Positions 57,420 to 64,000 of a stretch of DNA of 64,000 nucleotides are shown piece by piece. A program made the position numbers and the translations under genes. How positions within the stretch are numbered: the stretch's first letter is position 1; every line of letters begins with the position of its first letter. Source of the DNA: Actinophytocola algeriensis (GTDB taxonomy: Bacteria > Actinomycetota > Actinomycetes > Mycobacteriales > Pseudonocardiaceae); the NCBI RefSeq assembly GCF_014203735.1, contig NZ_JACHJQ010000007.1, forward strand, positions 62,001 through 126,000, given 5' to 3'. The notes beneath the pieces were generated by a model. The model made no database searches. It saw only the letters and a program-made list of their open reading frames with translations, and was not told where the DNA came from.

Positions 57420-57992
57420 GTGGCCGGCGAGCCGGAGCTGCGCGCGGGCGAGGGTGGTGAATGGGTGCTCTACCTCCAGCAGTCGCTCAACCACCACTAC
57501 CGGCAGCAGGTGACCACCGAGTCCGGCGAGTTCGACGCGGCGCTCGCGGGGGTGGTCCGGCACTTCCAGGCACAGCTCGGACTTCCGGAGACCGGTGACG
57601 TCGACACCGCGACCTGGGAGGCCCTCACCGGCACGCGCTACCGCTGGCCCGACGAGCCCGTCGCCACCACCGAGGTGACCGCGGGCGGCACCGTGGTCCG
57701 GCTCGCACTCACCCTGACCGGTGAGGTCGGCGCCGGTGGTGTGGACGCGCTCGCGGACCTGACCGTCGACCTCGCGGACGACCCGCCGGCACTCGCGTGC
57801 ACGGGCGCCACGTTCATCCCCGGCTTCCCCGAGGCGGTGGCGGACGGCGTCGAGTACACCGGCACGTGCGCGCTCCCCGGCGCGGCCGACGCGACGGGCT
57901 ACGTCCTCGCCATCACGGGCAGGCCGGACGCGTGGTCCTCGGCCGGGACCGTGGCGCTGCCCGCCACCACCGGTCTGGTCGAGGTGACGTGA
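57420..57992 (+). CDS. Peptidoglycan-binding-domain protein of the CIS operon
   Basis: 190 residues from GTG 57420, three bases after the PAAR stop. N-terminal PG_binding_1 domain (about 10-65: VLYLQQSLNHHYRQQVTTESGEFDAALAGVVRHFQAQLGLPETGDVDTATWEAL). The C-terminal about 110 residues are a beta domain (GGTVVRLALTLTGEVGAGG, CTGATFIPGFP) with two cysteines. No signal peptide, so binding would occur only after delivery or lysis. Likely a cargo or tip-associated protein. Confidence 0.85.
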   Translation: MAGEPELRAGEGGEWVLYLQQSLNHHYRQQVTTESGEFDAALAGVVRHFQAQLGLPETGDVDTATWEALTGTRYRWPDEPVATTEVTAGGTVVRLALTLTGEVGAGGVDALADLTVDLADDPPALACTGATFIPGFPEAVADGVEYTGTCALPGAADATGYVLAITGRPDAWSSAGTVALPATTGLVEVT

Positions 57993-58516
57993 TGACCGCC
58001 GCCGAGTCCGGTGACCACGTACCGTTCCGCTACGCGCTGCCGCCCACCCCGGTCGCGGGCGCGGCTGTCGAGATCGACCACGTCGCCGTGACCGTCGAAC
58101 TGCGCCTGACCGGCGACCTGGACGTGCTGACCACCGCCCCGGCCGACCGCACCCGCGCGCTGGCCGCGCTGCGTACCGTCGCGAAGGGACTGATGATCCG
58201 CGGCCTCGGCTCCCCCGCGCCCAGCGTCTCCGCCACCGCGGGCCACCGGTTCACCCAGCGCCACCACGACTTCCGCACCCCGGACACCGTCACGTTCACC
58301 GGCGACTGCGTCATCGGCTTCACCCAGCAGTCGGTGACCGTGCACGGCGAGGCGACCTACGCGCTCACCGTCACCGCCGCCAGCGCCCACGCCACCGACG
58401 ACGACACCGGCAACGCACGCACCTGGTTCCTGCGCCACGAGAAGGAACTCGCGGCGATCGGCATGGTGCTGCTGATCGCCGCCCCGATCACCCCGGGCCG
58501 CCTCAGCCCGCGCTGA
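57992..58516 (+). CDS. Unknown protein at the end of the CIS operon
   Basis: 174 residues from ATG 57992, overlapping the stop of the preceding gene by one base. A beta-rich body (VPFRYALPPTPVAGAAVEI, VAVTVELRLTGDLDV, RHHDFRTPDTVTFTGDCVIGFTQQSVTVHGEATYALTVTAA) and a C-terminal segment KELAAIGMVLLIAAPITPGRL that is hydrophobic enough for a weak TM. No known family. It is convergent with the LAL regulator (five-base gap). Confidence 0.78.
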   Translation: MTAAESGDHVPFRYALPPTPVAGAAVEIDHVAVTVELRLTGDLDVLTTAPADRTRALAALRTVAKGLMIRGLGSPAPSVSATAGHRFTQRHHDFRTPDTVTFTGDCVIGFTQQSVTVHGEATYALTVTAASAHATDDDTGNARTWFLRHEKELAAIGMVLLIAAPITPGRLSPR

Positions 58517-58521
58517 GCCGC

Positions 58522-61500
58522 CTACGCGTGCTGCTCCTCCAGCAGTCCCCGGTCGTAGGCGATCGCGACGGCCTCCGCGCGGCGGGCCGCGCCGAGCTTC
58601 GCCATGATGCGCGACAGGTGGACGCTCACCGTCTTCTCGCTGATGAACAGTTCCTCGCCCACCTGGCGGTTGGTGCGGCCCAGCGCGACGAGCCGCAGCA
58701 CGGTCCGTTCGCGCGGGGTGAACGGGTCCAGCGTCTCGCTGGGGGTCTGCCCGTCGGACAGTGCGATCCGGCCGCGGCGGGCGAGCTTGCGCAGCGCGTC
58801 CCGCAGCGGGCGGGCGTCCAGCCGGGCCGCGACCTCGTCCGCCGCCTTCAGCACCTCGGCCGCGTCGTCCCGGCGGTCGGCGCCCAGCAGCGCCTCCGCG
58901 AGCCGCCACCGGCACACGGCCTGCTCGTACACCGCGCCGTACGAGAACGCCGCCACCGCCTTCTCCCACAGCGCCGGGTCGCCCGCGCCCCGCAGCCTGC
59001 TCTCCTCGGCCTCGGCCCGCGCGAGCCACGCCCGGCCCTCCGGACCGAGCGAGCCGGTGCGCGGCCTGCCGTACTTGGCGGTCTTGCGCGCCAGCTCGAC
59101 CAGCGCCAGGCCCTCGTCGACGTAGGCCTTCCGGTCCCGCTCGTCCTTGCGCCGCCCGGCCCGCTCCGCGCAGTCGGCGTACAGGGTCGCACCGAGCGCG
59201 CCGAGCCGGATGTTCACGAGGACCCACTGGCCGCCGACCCGCTCTGCCCACTCCAGGGCCTCGCGCACCAGCTTCGCGCCCTCCTCGGGGCGGCCCTGCC
59301 ACAACGCCAGCTCCGCGCCGACCGCGCTCATGGACGAGAAGATCTGGAAGTCCCGGTGCCACTCCGACCGCAGCTCCGCCGCCAGCTTCGCGGCCTCGGC
59401 GAGCCTGCCGCGCGACACCGTCACATAGCTGCCGACCGCCGCGAGCCGCGCGGACACCGTGCTCGACACCCGCATGCCCGGTGGTTCCGCGGCCGCCTCG
59501 CTCTGGTCCCAGTCGCCGCGCGCGTAGCGGGTGATCACCTTGATGGCACGCAGCTCGAAGCCGTAGGTGCTCCACGTGAGGCCGGTGTCGCGGGCCCGCT
59601 CGACGCCCTCCTCGATGATCCGCACGGCGTCGTCCAGCTCGCCTGCCTCGTACGTGTTGATCGCGAGGTAGTAGCGGGCCCGCAGCTCCACGCTCAGCGC
59701 GTCGTCGTCGCGGGCGATGCGGATGGCCTCCCGCAAACGCTCGCGGCCCTCCTCGACCCGGCCCTCGGACTCGTCGAGGGCGCCGAGGGTGATCAGCGCG
59801 TCGGCGACCACGCCCACCTCGTCGCACGCCCGCGCCTCCCGCACGGCCAGCTCGGCGAACTTCCGCGACTCGACCGGCTCCCGCATGCTGCGCAGGATCA
59901 GCGCGTACACGGCGAGCACCCACGCCTTCTCGCAGCTCGCGGGCAGGTCCTCGGCGATCTCCCACGCCCGTTCGATGACCTGCCGCGCCTCTTCATCGCG
60001 ACCCTCGACGGCGAAGAGCGCCGACGCGAGGCGCCGCCGCATCATCGCCGAGGAGCGCCGGTCACCGGAGGAGTCGGCGAGCTTCACCGCGGACCGCGCG
60101 AACGACACCGCCCGCTCGGGATCCCCGGAGCTGCCCGCCATGAACGACGCGGTGCGCAGCAGCTTCACCTCGTCCATGTGCTCCGGCCGGTCGGCTGGCG
60201 CGACACCGTCCCACAGCTTCAGCGCGCGCTCGAGGTGTCCCAGTGCCTCGGCGGGCGCACCGCTGTCGGCGGCCTCCGTGGCCGCGGCGATCGACGCGGC
60301 CAGCGCCTGCGGCAGCGCGTGGCTCTCCATGCTGTGGTGCGCGAGGGCCGCCGCCGCGCCGCGCTGCCCCTGCACACCGGCCAGCTCGCGGGCGTACGCG
60401 GCGTGCAGCCGCACCCGCTCGCCGGGCAGCAGGTCGCCGTACACGGCCTCGCTCAGCAGCGCGTGGCGGAACGCGTACACGTCCATCCACTGCTCGCGCT
60501 TGGCGACCAGCACGTGGTGCTGGACGGCCTCGCGCAGCGCCTCCTCCAGCTCCGGCTCGGTGAGCCCGGACACCGCGAGCAGCCGGGCGTGCGGTGCGCG
60601 GCGACCGGCCACCGAGGCGACCCTGACCACCCGCTGCGCGGCCTCGCTCAGCCGCTCCACCCGCGCGAGCAGCACGTCGACCAGTGTGGACGGCAGCTCG
60701 TCACCGTCCTCCGTGTACGCGGCGAGCAGCTCCTCCGCGAAGAACGCGTTGCCCTCCGAACGGCCCGCGACCTCCCGGACCAGGTTGTCGGGCAGGCCAC
60801 CCTCGGCGAGCGAGGTGACGAACAGGCGCGAGTCGGCCTTGTTGAACGGGGCCAGCTCCATCCGCTCCATCGCGGGCTGGCGGACCAGCTCGGCGAGCAG
60901 CGGGCGCAGCGGGTGGCGGCGGTGCAGGTCGTCGCCGCGGTAGGTGCCGACGATGAGGATGCGCTGGTTGCGCAGCCGCGCGACCAGGAAGGACAGGAGC
61001 CGCCGGGTGGAGCCGTCGGCCCAGTGGAGGTCCTCGAGGATCAGCACCACGGGTGCGGTGGCGGCGAGGTCGGTGAGCAGCGCGTGGACCGCGTCGAACA
61101 GCTGGAGCTGGCCGATGTCCTGCTCCGGCCGGTTGCCGGTCCGCCCGCCGACGCCGGGGACGACGGCGGTGAGCGCGGACATGTAGGCCTCGCGACGCTC
61201 ACCGCTGTCCCGGCCGACGGGCAGCGTCACGTCGGGGAACAGGCGCGCGAGGGCGGGGTGCGCGAGCACCGCCTGCTCCCGGTCGGGCACCTGCGACATC
61301 GCCTCGGCGAACGGGAGGTAGGGCAGACCGGTCTCGCCGGCGTCGAGGCAGCGGCCGGTCAGCACGGCGGCGCCCTTGTCCCGCGCGAGGGCGGCGAGCT
61401 CGTCGGTCAGCCTGGTCTTGCCGACACCGGCGTCCCCGGAGATGAGCACCGCGGTGGCGGTGCCACCAGCGGCCTGTGCGAAGGCACCGCGCAACCGGTC

Positions 61501-61560
61501 GAGCTCCCGGTCACGTGCCACCAGAGGTATTCCTGATCCGAGACGCGCCACGCCCTGCAT
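58522..61560 (-). CDS. LAL-type (large ATP-binding LuxR) transcriptional regulator
   Basis: 1012 residues from ATG 61560 (MQGVARLGSGIPLVAR). AAA/STAND ATPase at the N-terminus: VARDRELDRLRGAF, Walker A GDAGVGKT (about 38-45), Walker B VVLILEDLHWADGSTRRLL. A long TPR-like middle (about 400-900) and C-terminal LuxR HTH (about 950-1010: LDPFTPRERTVLRLVALGRTNRQVGEELF, SEKTVSVHLSRIMAKL). In Streptomyces, LAL/LuxR regulators flank the CIS locus and this one is a candidate activator of the two particle operons (inference). Confidence 0.93.
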   Translation of the reverse strand: MQGVARLGSGIPLVARDRELDRLRGAFAQAAGGTATAVLISGDAGVGKTRLTDELAALARDKGAAVLTGRCLDAGETGLPYLPFAEAMSQVPDREQAVLAHPALARLFPDVTLPVGRDSGERREAYMSALTAVVPGVGGRTGNRPEQDIGQLQLFDAVHALLTDLAATAPVVLILEDLHWADGSTRRLLSFLVARLRNQRILIVGTYRGDDLHRRHPLRPLLAELVRQPAMERMELAPFNKADSRLFVTSLAEGGLPDNLVREVAGRSEGNAFFAEELLAAYTEDGDELPSTLVDVLLARVERLSEAAQRVVRVASVAGRRAPHARLLAVSGLTEPELEEALREAVQHHVLVAKREQWMDVYAFRHALLSEAVYGDLLPGERVRLHAAYARELAGVQGQRGAAAALAHHSMESHALPQALAASIAAATEAADSGAPAEALGHLERALKLWDGVAPADRPEHMDEVKLLRTASFMAGSSGDPERAVSFARSAVKLADSSGDRRSSAMMRRRLASALFAVEGRDEEARQVIERAWEIAEDLPASCEKAWVLAVYALILRSMREPVESRKFAELAVREARACDEVGVVADALITLGALDESEGRVEEGRERLREAIRIARDDDALSVELRARYYLAINTYEAGELDDAVRIIEEGVERARDTGLTWSTYGFELRAIKVITRYARGDWDQSEAAAEPPGMRVSSTVSARLAAVGSYVTVSRGRLAEAAKLAAELRSEWHRDFQIFSSMSAVGAELALWQGRPEEGAKLVREALEWAERVGGQWVLVNIRLGALGATLYADCAERAGRRKDERDRKAYVDEGLALVELARKTAKYGRPRTGSLGPEGRAWLARAEAEESRLRGAGDPALWEKAVAAFSYGAVYEQAVCRWRLAEALLGADRRDDAAEVLKAADEVAARLDARPLRDALRKLARRGRIALSDGQTPSETLDPFTPRERTVLRLVALGRTNRQVGEELFISEKTVSVHLSRIMAKLGAARRAEAVAIAYDRGLLEEQHA

Positions 61561-61819
61561 ACTGTCACGCCCCGCGCAAGGAGGCGCGCGTCTTTTCCTG
61601 CGGCTGTTCCACGGTCCGGGACACGGCACCGATCGTGGCACTGAGGGTGACGGGGGCGACATCGGGAGAACACGCAGTTCCGGCGCGAACTCCCGGGTAA
61701 GGGGTACGGGGGACGGCCCTCCTGAGGGGCCGTGGGCGGTGCTCCGGGGTCAGGAGAGCACCTTCGGGCTGCGATTCATGCAGGGCCAGGATCTGTCGTC
61801 CGGCGCAGCCTGGGGAGCC

Positions 61820-62026
61820 TCACTCGCCGTCGAGGCTTCCCTCCTTGACGACTCCCATGAACGCGTTCCAGCCGGTCGCCTCGAACGAGACGTGGCCTGC
61901 CTCCGGGTTCTTGGAGTCACGCACCGCTGCGCCGATTCTGGCCACGACGAGTTCGACACAGTCGTTGCCCGCGCCGCTGCGGCTGCTCTTGCGCCACCGC
62001 GCCCCGCTCAGGTCAGAAACGGTCAC
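61820..62026 (-). CDS. DUF397 protein
   Basis: 68 residues from GTG 62026 with GAGGAG just upstream. LSGARWRKSSRSGAGNDCVELVVA, AAVRDSKNPEAGHVSFEATGWNAF. Partner of the XRE/DUF5753 regulator whose gene ends 23 bases upstream. The same family as the protein at 21634-21840. Confidence 0.9.
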   Translation of the reverse strand: MTVSDLSGARWRKSSRSGAGNDCVELVVARIGAAVRDSKNPEAGHVSFEATGWNAFMGVVKEGSLDGE

Positions 62027-62049
62027 GCTCTGCTCCTCTCGAATTGCCA

Positions 62050-62901
62050 CTAGGACAGCCGGTCGGCTGTCCGATCGACCATCTCGACGGTGTCGTCCGG
62101 TTTCAACGCGGCCGCACGCAAATGGTCGAACATCAACGTATACCGATGAACGTCCTCCGGTTGTTCCAAGTAGACACCAGAAGTGGAGTTCTCGACATAC
62201 ACGACATCGGGATCGGCCTGCTCCGGAAAGCCGAGTATCAGGAAGGGCGCCTCCATGCCCGCGTGCGCGCCAGAGGAGAACGGCACTATCTGCAGGGTCA
62301 CGTGCGGCAGCGAGGCCAGCTCGACCAGCTTCTTCAGCTGGTCGCGCATCGCCTCCGGCCCGCCGACCACGCGGTGGAGCACCGCCTCGTCGAGCACCGC
62401 CCAGTACTCCGGCGGGTTCGACTCCTCGGTGATGAGCTTCTGCCGGTTGATACGGGCACGTACGCGAAGCTCCACATCGGCCTCCGCGGAGTCCGGCCGG
62501 ATCGCGCGGATCACGGCGCGGGTGTACGCCTCGGTCTGCAGCAGCCCGGGCACCAGCAGCGCCTGGTGGGTGTGCAGGAACGACGCGTCGGACTCCAGGC
62601 CGACGAACGAGCCGGTGAACACCTCGTTGTAGGCGTGCCACCAGCCCTTCTTGCGGGCTTCCCTCGCCAGCTGGACGAGCGCCTCGCGCTCGTCGTCGTC
62701 GACGCCGTACACCTCGAGCATGTCCCGCACGTCACGCGGGGTCACGCCGACGTGCCCGGTCTCGATGCGACTGATCTTCGATGCCGAACACTCCAGCTTG
62801 TCGCCGACCTCGTCGATGGTCAGGTTGGCGTTTTCGCGCAGCTCACGCAGCCGGGCCGCGAGCCGTCGACGGCGAACCGTCGGGCTGGGACCTCGCGACA
62901 T
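62050..62901 (-). CDS. XRE-family regulator with DUF5753 domain
   Basis: 283 residues. HTH (about 8-65: RRRLAARLRELRENANLTIDEVG, LECSASKISRIETGHVGVTPRDV) then DUF5753 (ALLVPGLLQTEAYTRAVIRAI, LPHVTLQIVPFSSGAHAGMEAPF, VVYVENSTSGVYLEQPEDV). Together with DUF397 it makes a toxin-antitoxin-like or developmental pair. Starts at ATG 62901. Confidence 0.93.
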   Translation of the reverse strand: MSRGPSPTVRRRRLAARLRELRENANLTIDEVGDKLECSASKISRIETGHVGVTPRDVRDMLEVYGVDDDEREALVQLAREARKKGWWHAYNEVFTGSFVGLESDASFLHTHQALLVPGLLQTEAYTRAVIRAIRPDSAEADVELRVRARINRQKLITEESNPPEYWAVLDEAVLHRVVGGPEAMRDQLKKLVELASLPHVTLQIVPFSSGAHAGMEAPFLILGFPEQADPDVVYVENSTSGVYLEQPEDVHRYTLMFDHLRAAALKPDDTVEMVDRTADRLS

Positions 62902-63227
62902 GGATCACCTCACTGTGGATGGGTTGCTGAGATCGATGTTCTCACCTGGACACGAGATGTCACGAGATGCTCGGAAACCGTGATCAGGGTGCATGCACAG
63001 CGTATGCAAATGCATCCCACCCGAAAGCGCTTCACCCGATCGTGTACTGCAACTTGCAATATGCGTGTCCCCCATCGCAAGCTGCTAATCGAGCTTCTGG
63101 CGCCGGCCAAGGCTTGGTGGACCGGAGTGTTCCTTCGAGAAGCAATTTGACGCGTGGGTCAGGTTTGCGCAACTCGGGGTGTGCACCGAGGCCGCCCACC
63201 CTCCTCCAGGACCCGGGGAGTCACACC
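62902..63227. other. Divergent intergenic region, no gene found
   Basis: 326 bases between the XRE gene and the small rightward gene. It is less GC-rich than its surroundings (around 62930-63080), which fits two divergent promoters. No convincing palindrome or coding frame. Confidence 0.6.
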
Positions 63228-63560
63228 GTGAGCAGTCCGATCTTTGGACAGCTGGAAACGTCGCTGGCCGACTATCTGACCAACATCACGTACCGCGCCC
63301 AGTTCGGCGACGAACAGGCGGCCGCGCTCGTGGCGCGGCTCGAGTTGCCGAGGGTGGTGGACGCGCTGAAGGCCGTGCTCGACGAGCACACCCCGGACGC
63401 GCACGGACGCTGCCCGAGCTGCAGGACCAGGCGTTTCGGCCGCGCTCCCGCGCCGTGCCGCGCCTACCTCACCGCCCACCTGTGCCTGGTGGTGACCGAG
63501 GACGAGACCCCGGAGGAGACCACCGCACCGATGCGCAGGCAGGTCGCCTACGGCAGTTGA
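63228..63560 (+). CDS. Small Cys-containing protein, unknown function
   Basis: 110 residues from GTG 63228 with GGGGAG upstream. Helical N-terminus (FGQLETSLADYLTNITYRAQFGDEQAAALVARLELPRVVDALKAVLD), then RCPSCRTRRFGRAPAPCRAYL, a possible zinc-binding CxxC with further cysteines. Short acidic tail. No family recognised; similar proteins are common in Pseudonocardiaceae. Confidence 0.7.
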   Translation: MSSPIFGQLETSLADYLTNITYRAQFGDEQAAALVARLELPRVVDALKAVLDEHTPDAHGRCPSCRTRRFGRAPAPCRAYLTAHLCLVVTEDETPEETTAPMRRQVAYGS

Positions 63561-63661
63561 CACCCCCGACGACGAGCCCGGGCGCTCCCTGATTCCCCGC
63601 GGCTCGTTGAGGTCGAGCGGCTCGCCTCCCCTCATCTCCCCGAGCCGCCCGACACGTGGTC

Positions 63662-63696
63662 GGGTCCAGGGTCTTCCCCCGACCGGCCCTGGACCC
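63662..63696 (+). terminator. Hairpin 1 after the small Cys protein
   Basis: GGGTCCAGGG (63662-63671) pairs with CCCTGGACCC (63687-63696), 15-base loop. Confidence 0.7.
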
Positions 63697-63710
63697 ACCA
63701 CCACGATCTT

Positions 63711-63742
63711 GAGGGCCCCCGCAACGTCCCGCGGGGGCCCTC
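63711..63742 (+). terminator. Hairpin 2, strong terminator
   Basis: GAGGGCCCCCGC (63711-63722) pairs perfectly with GCGGGGGCCCTC (63731-63742). Confidence 0.85.
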
Positions 63743-63774
63743 AGGACTGTCCGGATCCGCTCGATCAACTCCCC

Positions 63775-63867
63775 GGTCAACTCTGAGTGTGCCTCTGATT
63801 TCCAAAGTCCCCGGAATGGGACATCAGGTGCCGGGATTTCGATCGACGACGACACTCAGAGTTGACC
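63775..63867. repeat. Perfect 16-bp inverted repeat spanning 93 bp
   Basis: GGTCAACTCTGAGTGT (63775-63790) is the exact complement of ACACTCAGAGTTGACC (63852-63867). The 61 bases between encode nothing apparent. It could be the two ends of a very small mobile element or a regulatory operator pair. The rest of 63868-64000 shows no gene. Confidence 0.85.
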
Positions 63868-64000
63868 AAAAACCGGCGTTCCGGGCCCACAACGAAAATC
63901 GTGGTCAACCCAATGAAGGTAACCCGTGTGAGTGATGCCAGCCGACCGGCAAACTCAGCACGCCTTCACCCAACTGCATTCCAGTTCGGTCGTTTCCGCC

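Noticed and set aside
42824-58516. Prophage or type VI secretion system
   Set aside because: There are no capsid, portal, terminase or integrase genes, and no TssJLM membrane complex; the DUF4255, LysM, DUF4157 and zinc-ribbon genes mark an eCIS.

Overview
The window is high-GC actinobacterial chromosome. Support for this: many GTG starts, ATGA/GTGA gene overlaps, a four-gene conservon (sensor kinase, roadblock, DUF742, small GTPase), two XRE/DUF5753 + DUF397 pairs, a SigE-family sigma factor, an LAL-type LuxR regulator and a Streptomyces-type contractile injection system (CIS). The gene mix fits Pseudonocardiaceae (Saccharothrix/Lentzea/Actinosynnema-like), but no phylogenetic marker gene is present, so the family is an inference. 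I recognise no tRNA, rRNA, integrase, terminase, capsid or CRISPR array.

Layout, 1-30 kb: start of gcvT and two small membrane proteins; a SigE-type sigma factor with a probable membrane partner; a cobalt/nickel ECF transporter (cbiM, PDGLE protein, cbiQ, cbiO); an AraC regulator with a VOC protein; a divergent unit of a cyclase-like protein, an unknown protein and a Crp-family regulator, followed by two tiny reading frames; an acyl-CoA dehydrogenase; an AMIN-like secreted protein; a winged-helix/nuclease-like protein; the conservon; a DUF485-ActP acetate symporter pair; a decayed ion-channel gene; a HEAT-like gene whose stop codon lies at the edge of a 240-bp MITE; DUF3817/LprD-like membrane proteins; an XRE/DUF397 pair; a lytic transglycosylase; and a fatty-acid/CoA island (enoyl-CoA hydratase, CoA transferase, acyl-CoA dehydrogenase) with a divergent TetR regulator.

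Layout, 30-42 kb: Nudix-like protein, P/A-rich membrane protein, a PDZ-containing histidine kinase with its LuxR response regulator, an orphan LuxR regulator, an Ig-like/coiled-coil membrane protein, a large exported beta-propeller/Ig-like protein and an AAA ATPase. The LuxR regulator, the Ig-like membrane protein and possibly the ATPase belong to the CIS neighbourhood (inference from position and from remembered Streptomyces loci).

Layout, 42.8-61.6 kb: the CIS. A leftward operon encodes, in order, sheath, tube, assembly protein, a small DUF6760-type protein, a large DUF4157 protein, two more tube paralogues, a LysM cap/hub protein, a gp27/gp5-like spike, gp25, baseplate J, tail protein I, a 13-residue linker frame and a zinc-ribbon/polyproline/TM/discoidin-like membrane protein. 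A rightward operon encodes a DUF4255 terminator, a 28-residue linker frame, a PAAR tip, a peptidoglycan-binding protein and an unknown. An LAL regulator converges on it. No recognisable AAA+ disassembly ATPase, tape measure or tail fibre is present within the locus. With no signal peptides on the particle proteins, a cytoplasmic particle tethered to the membrane by the zinc-ribbon protein is the best working model (inference).

A striking non-coding theme is a palindrome (core GAAGGACCCCTTC) in arrays with a 29-30 bp period at four loci (3.8, 25.4, 35.1 and 42.7 kb), three of them between convergent genes. The window ends with a second XRE/DUF397 pair, a small Cys-containing protein, two strong hairpins and a perfect 16-bp inverted repeat.
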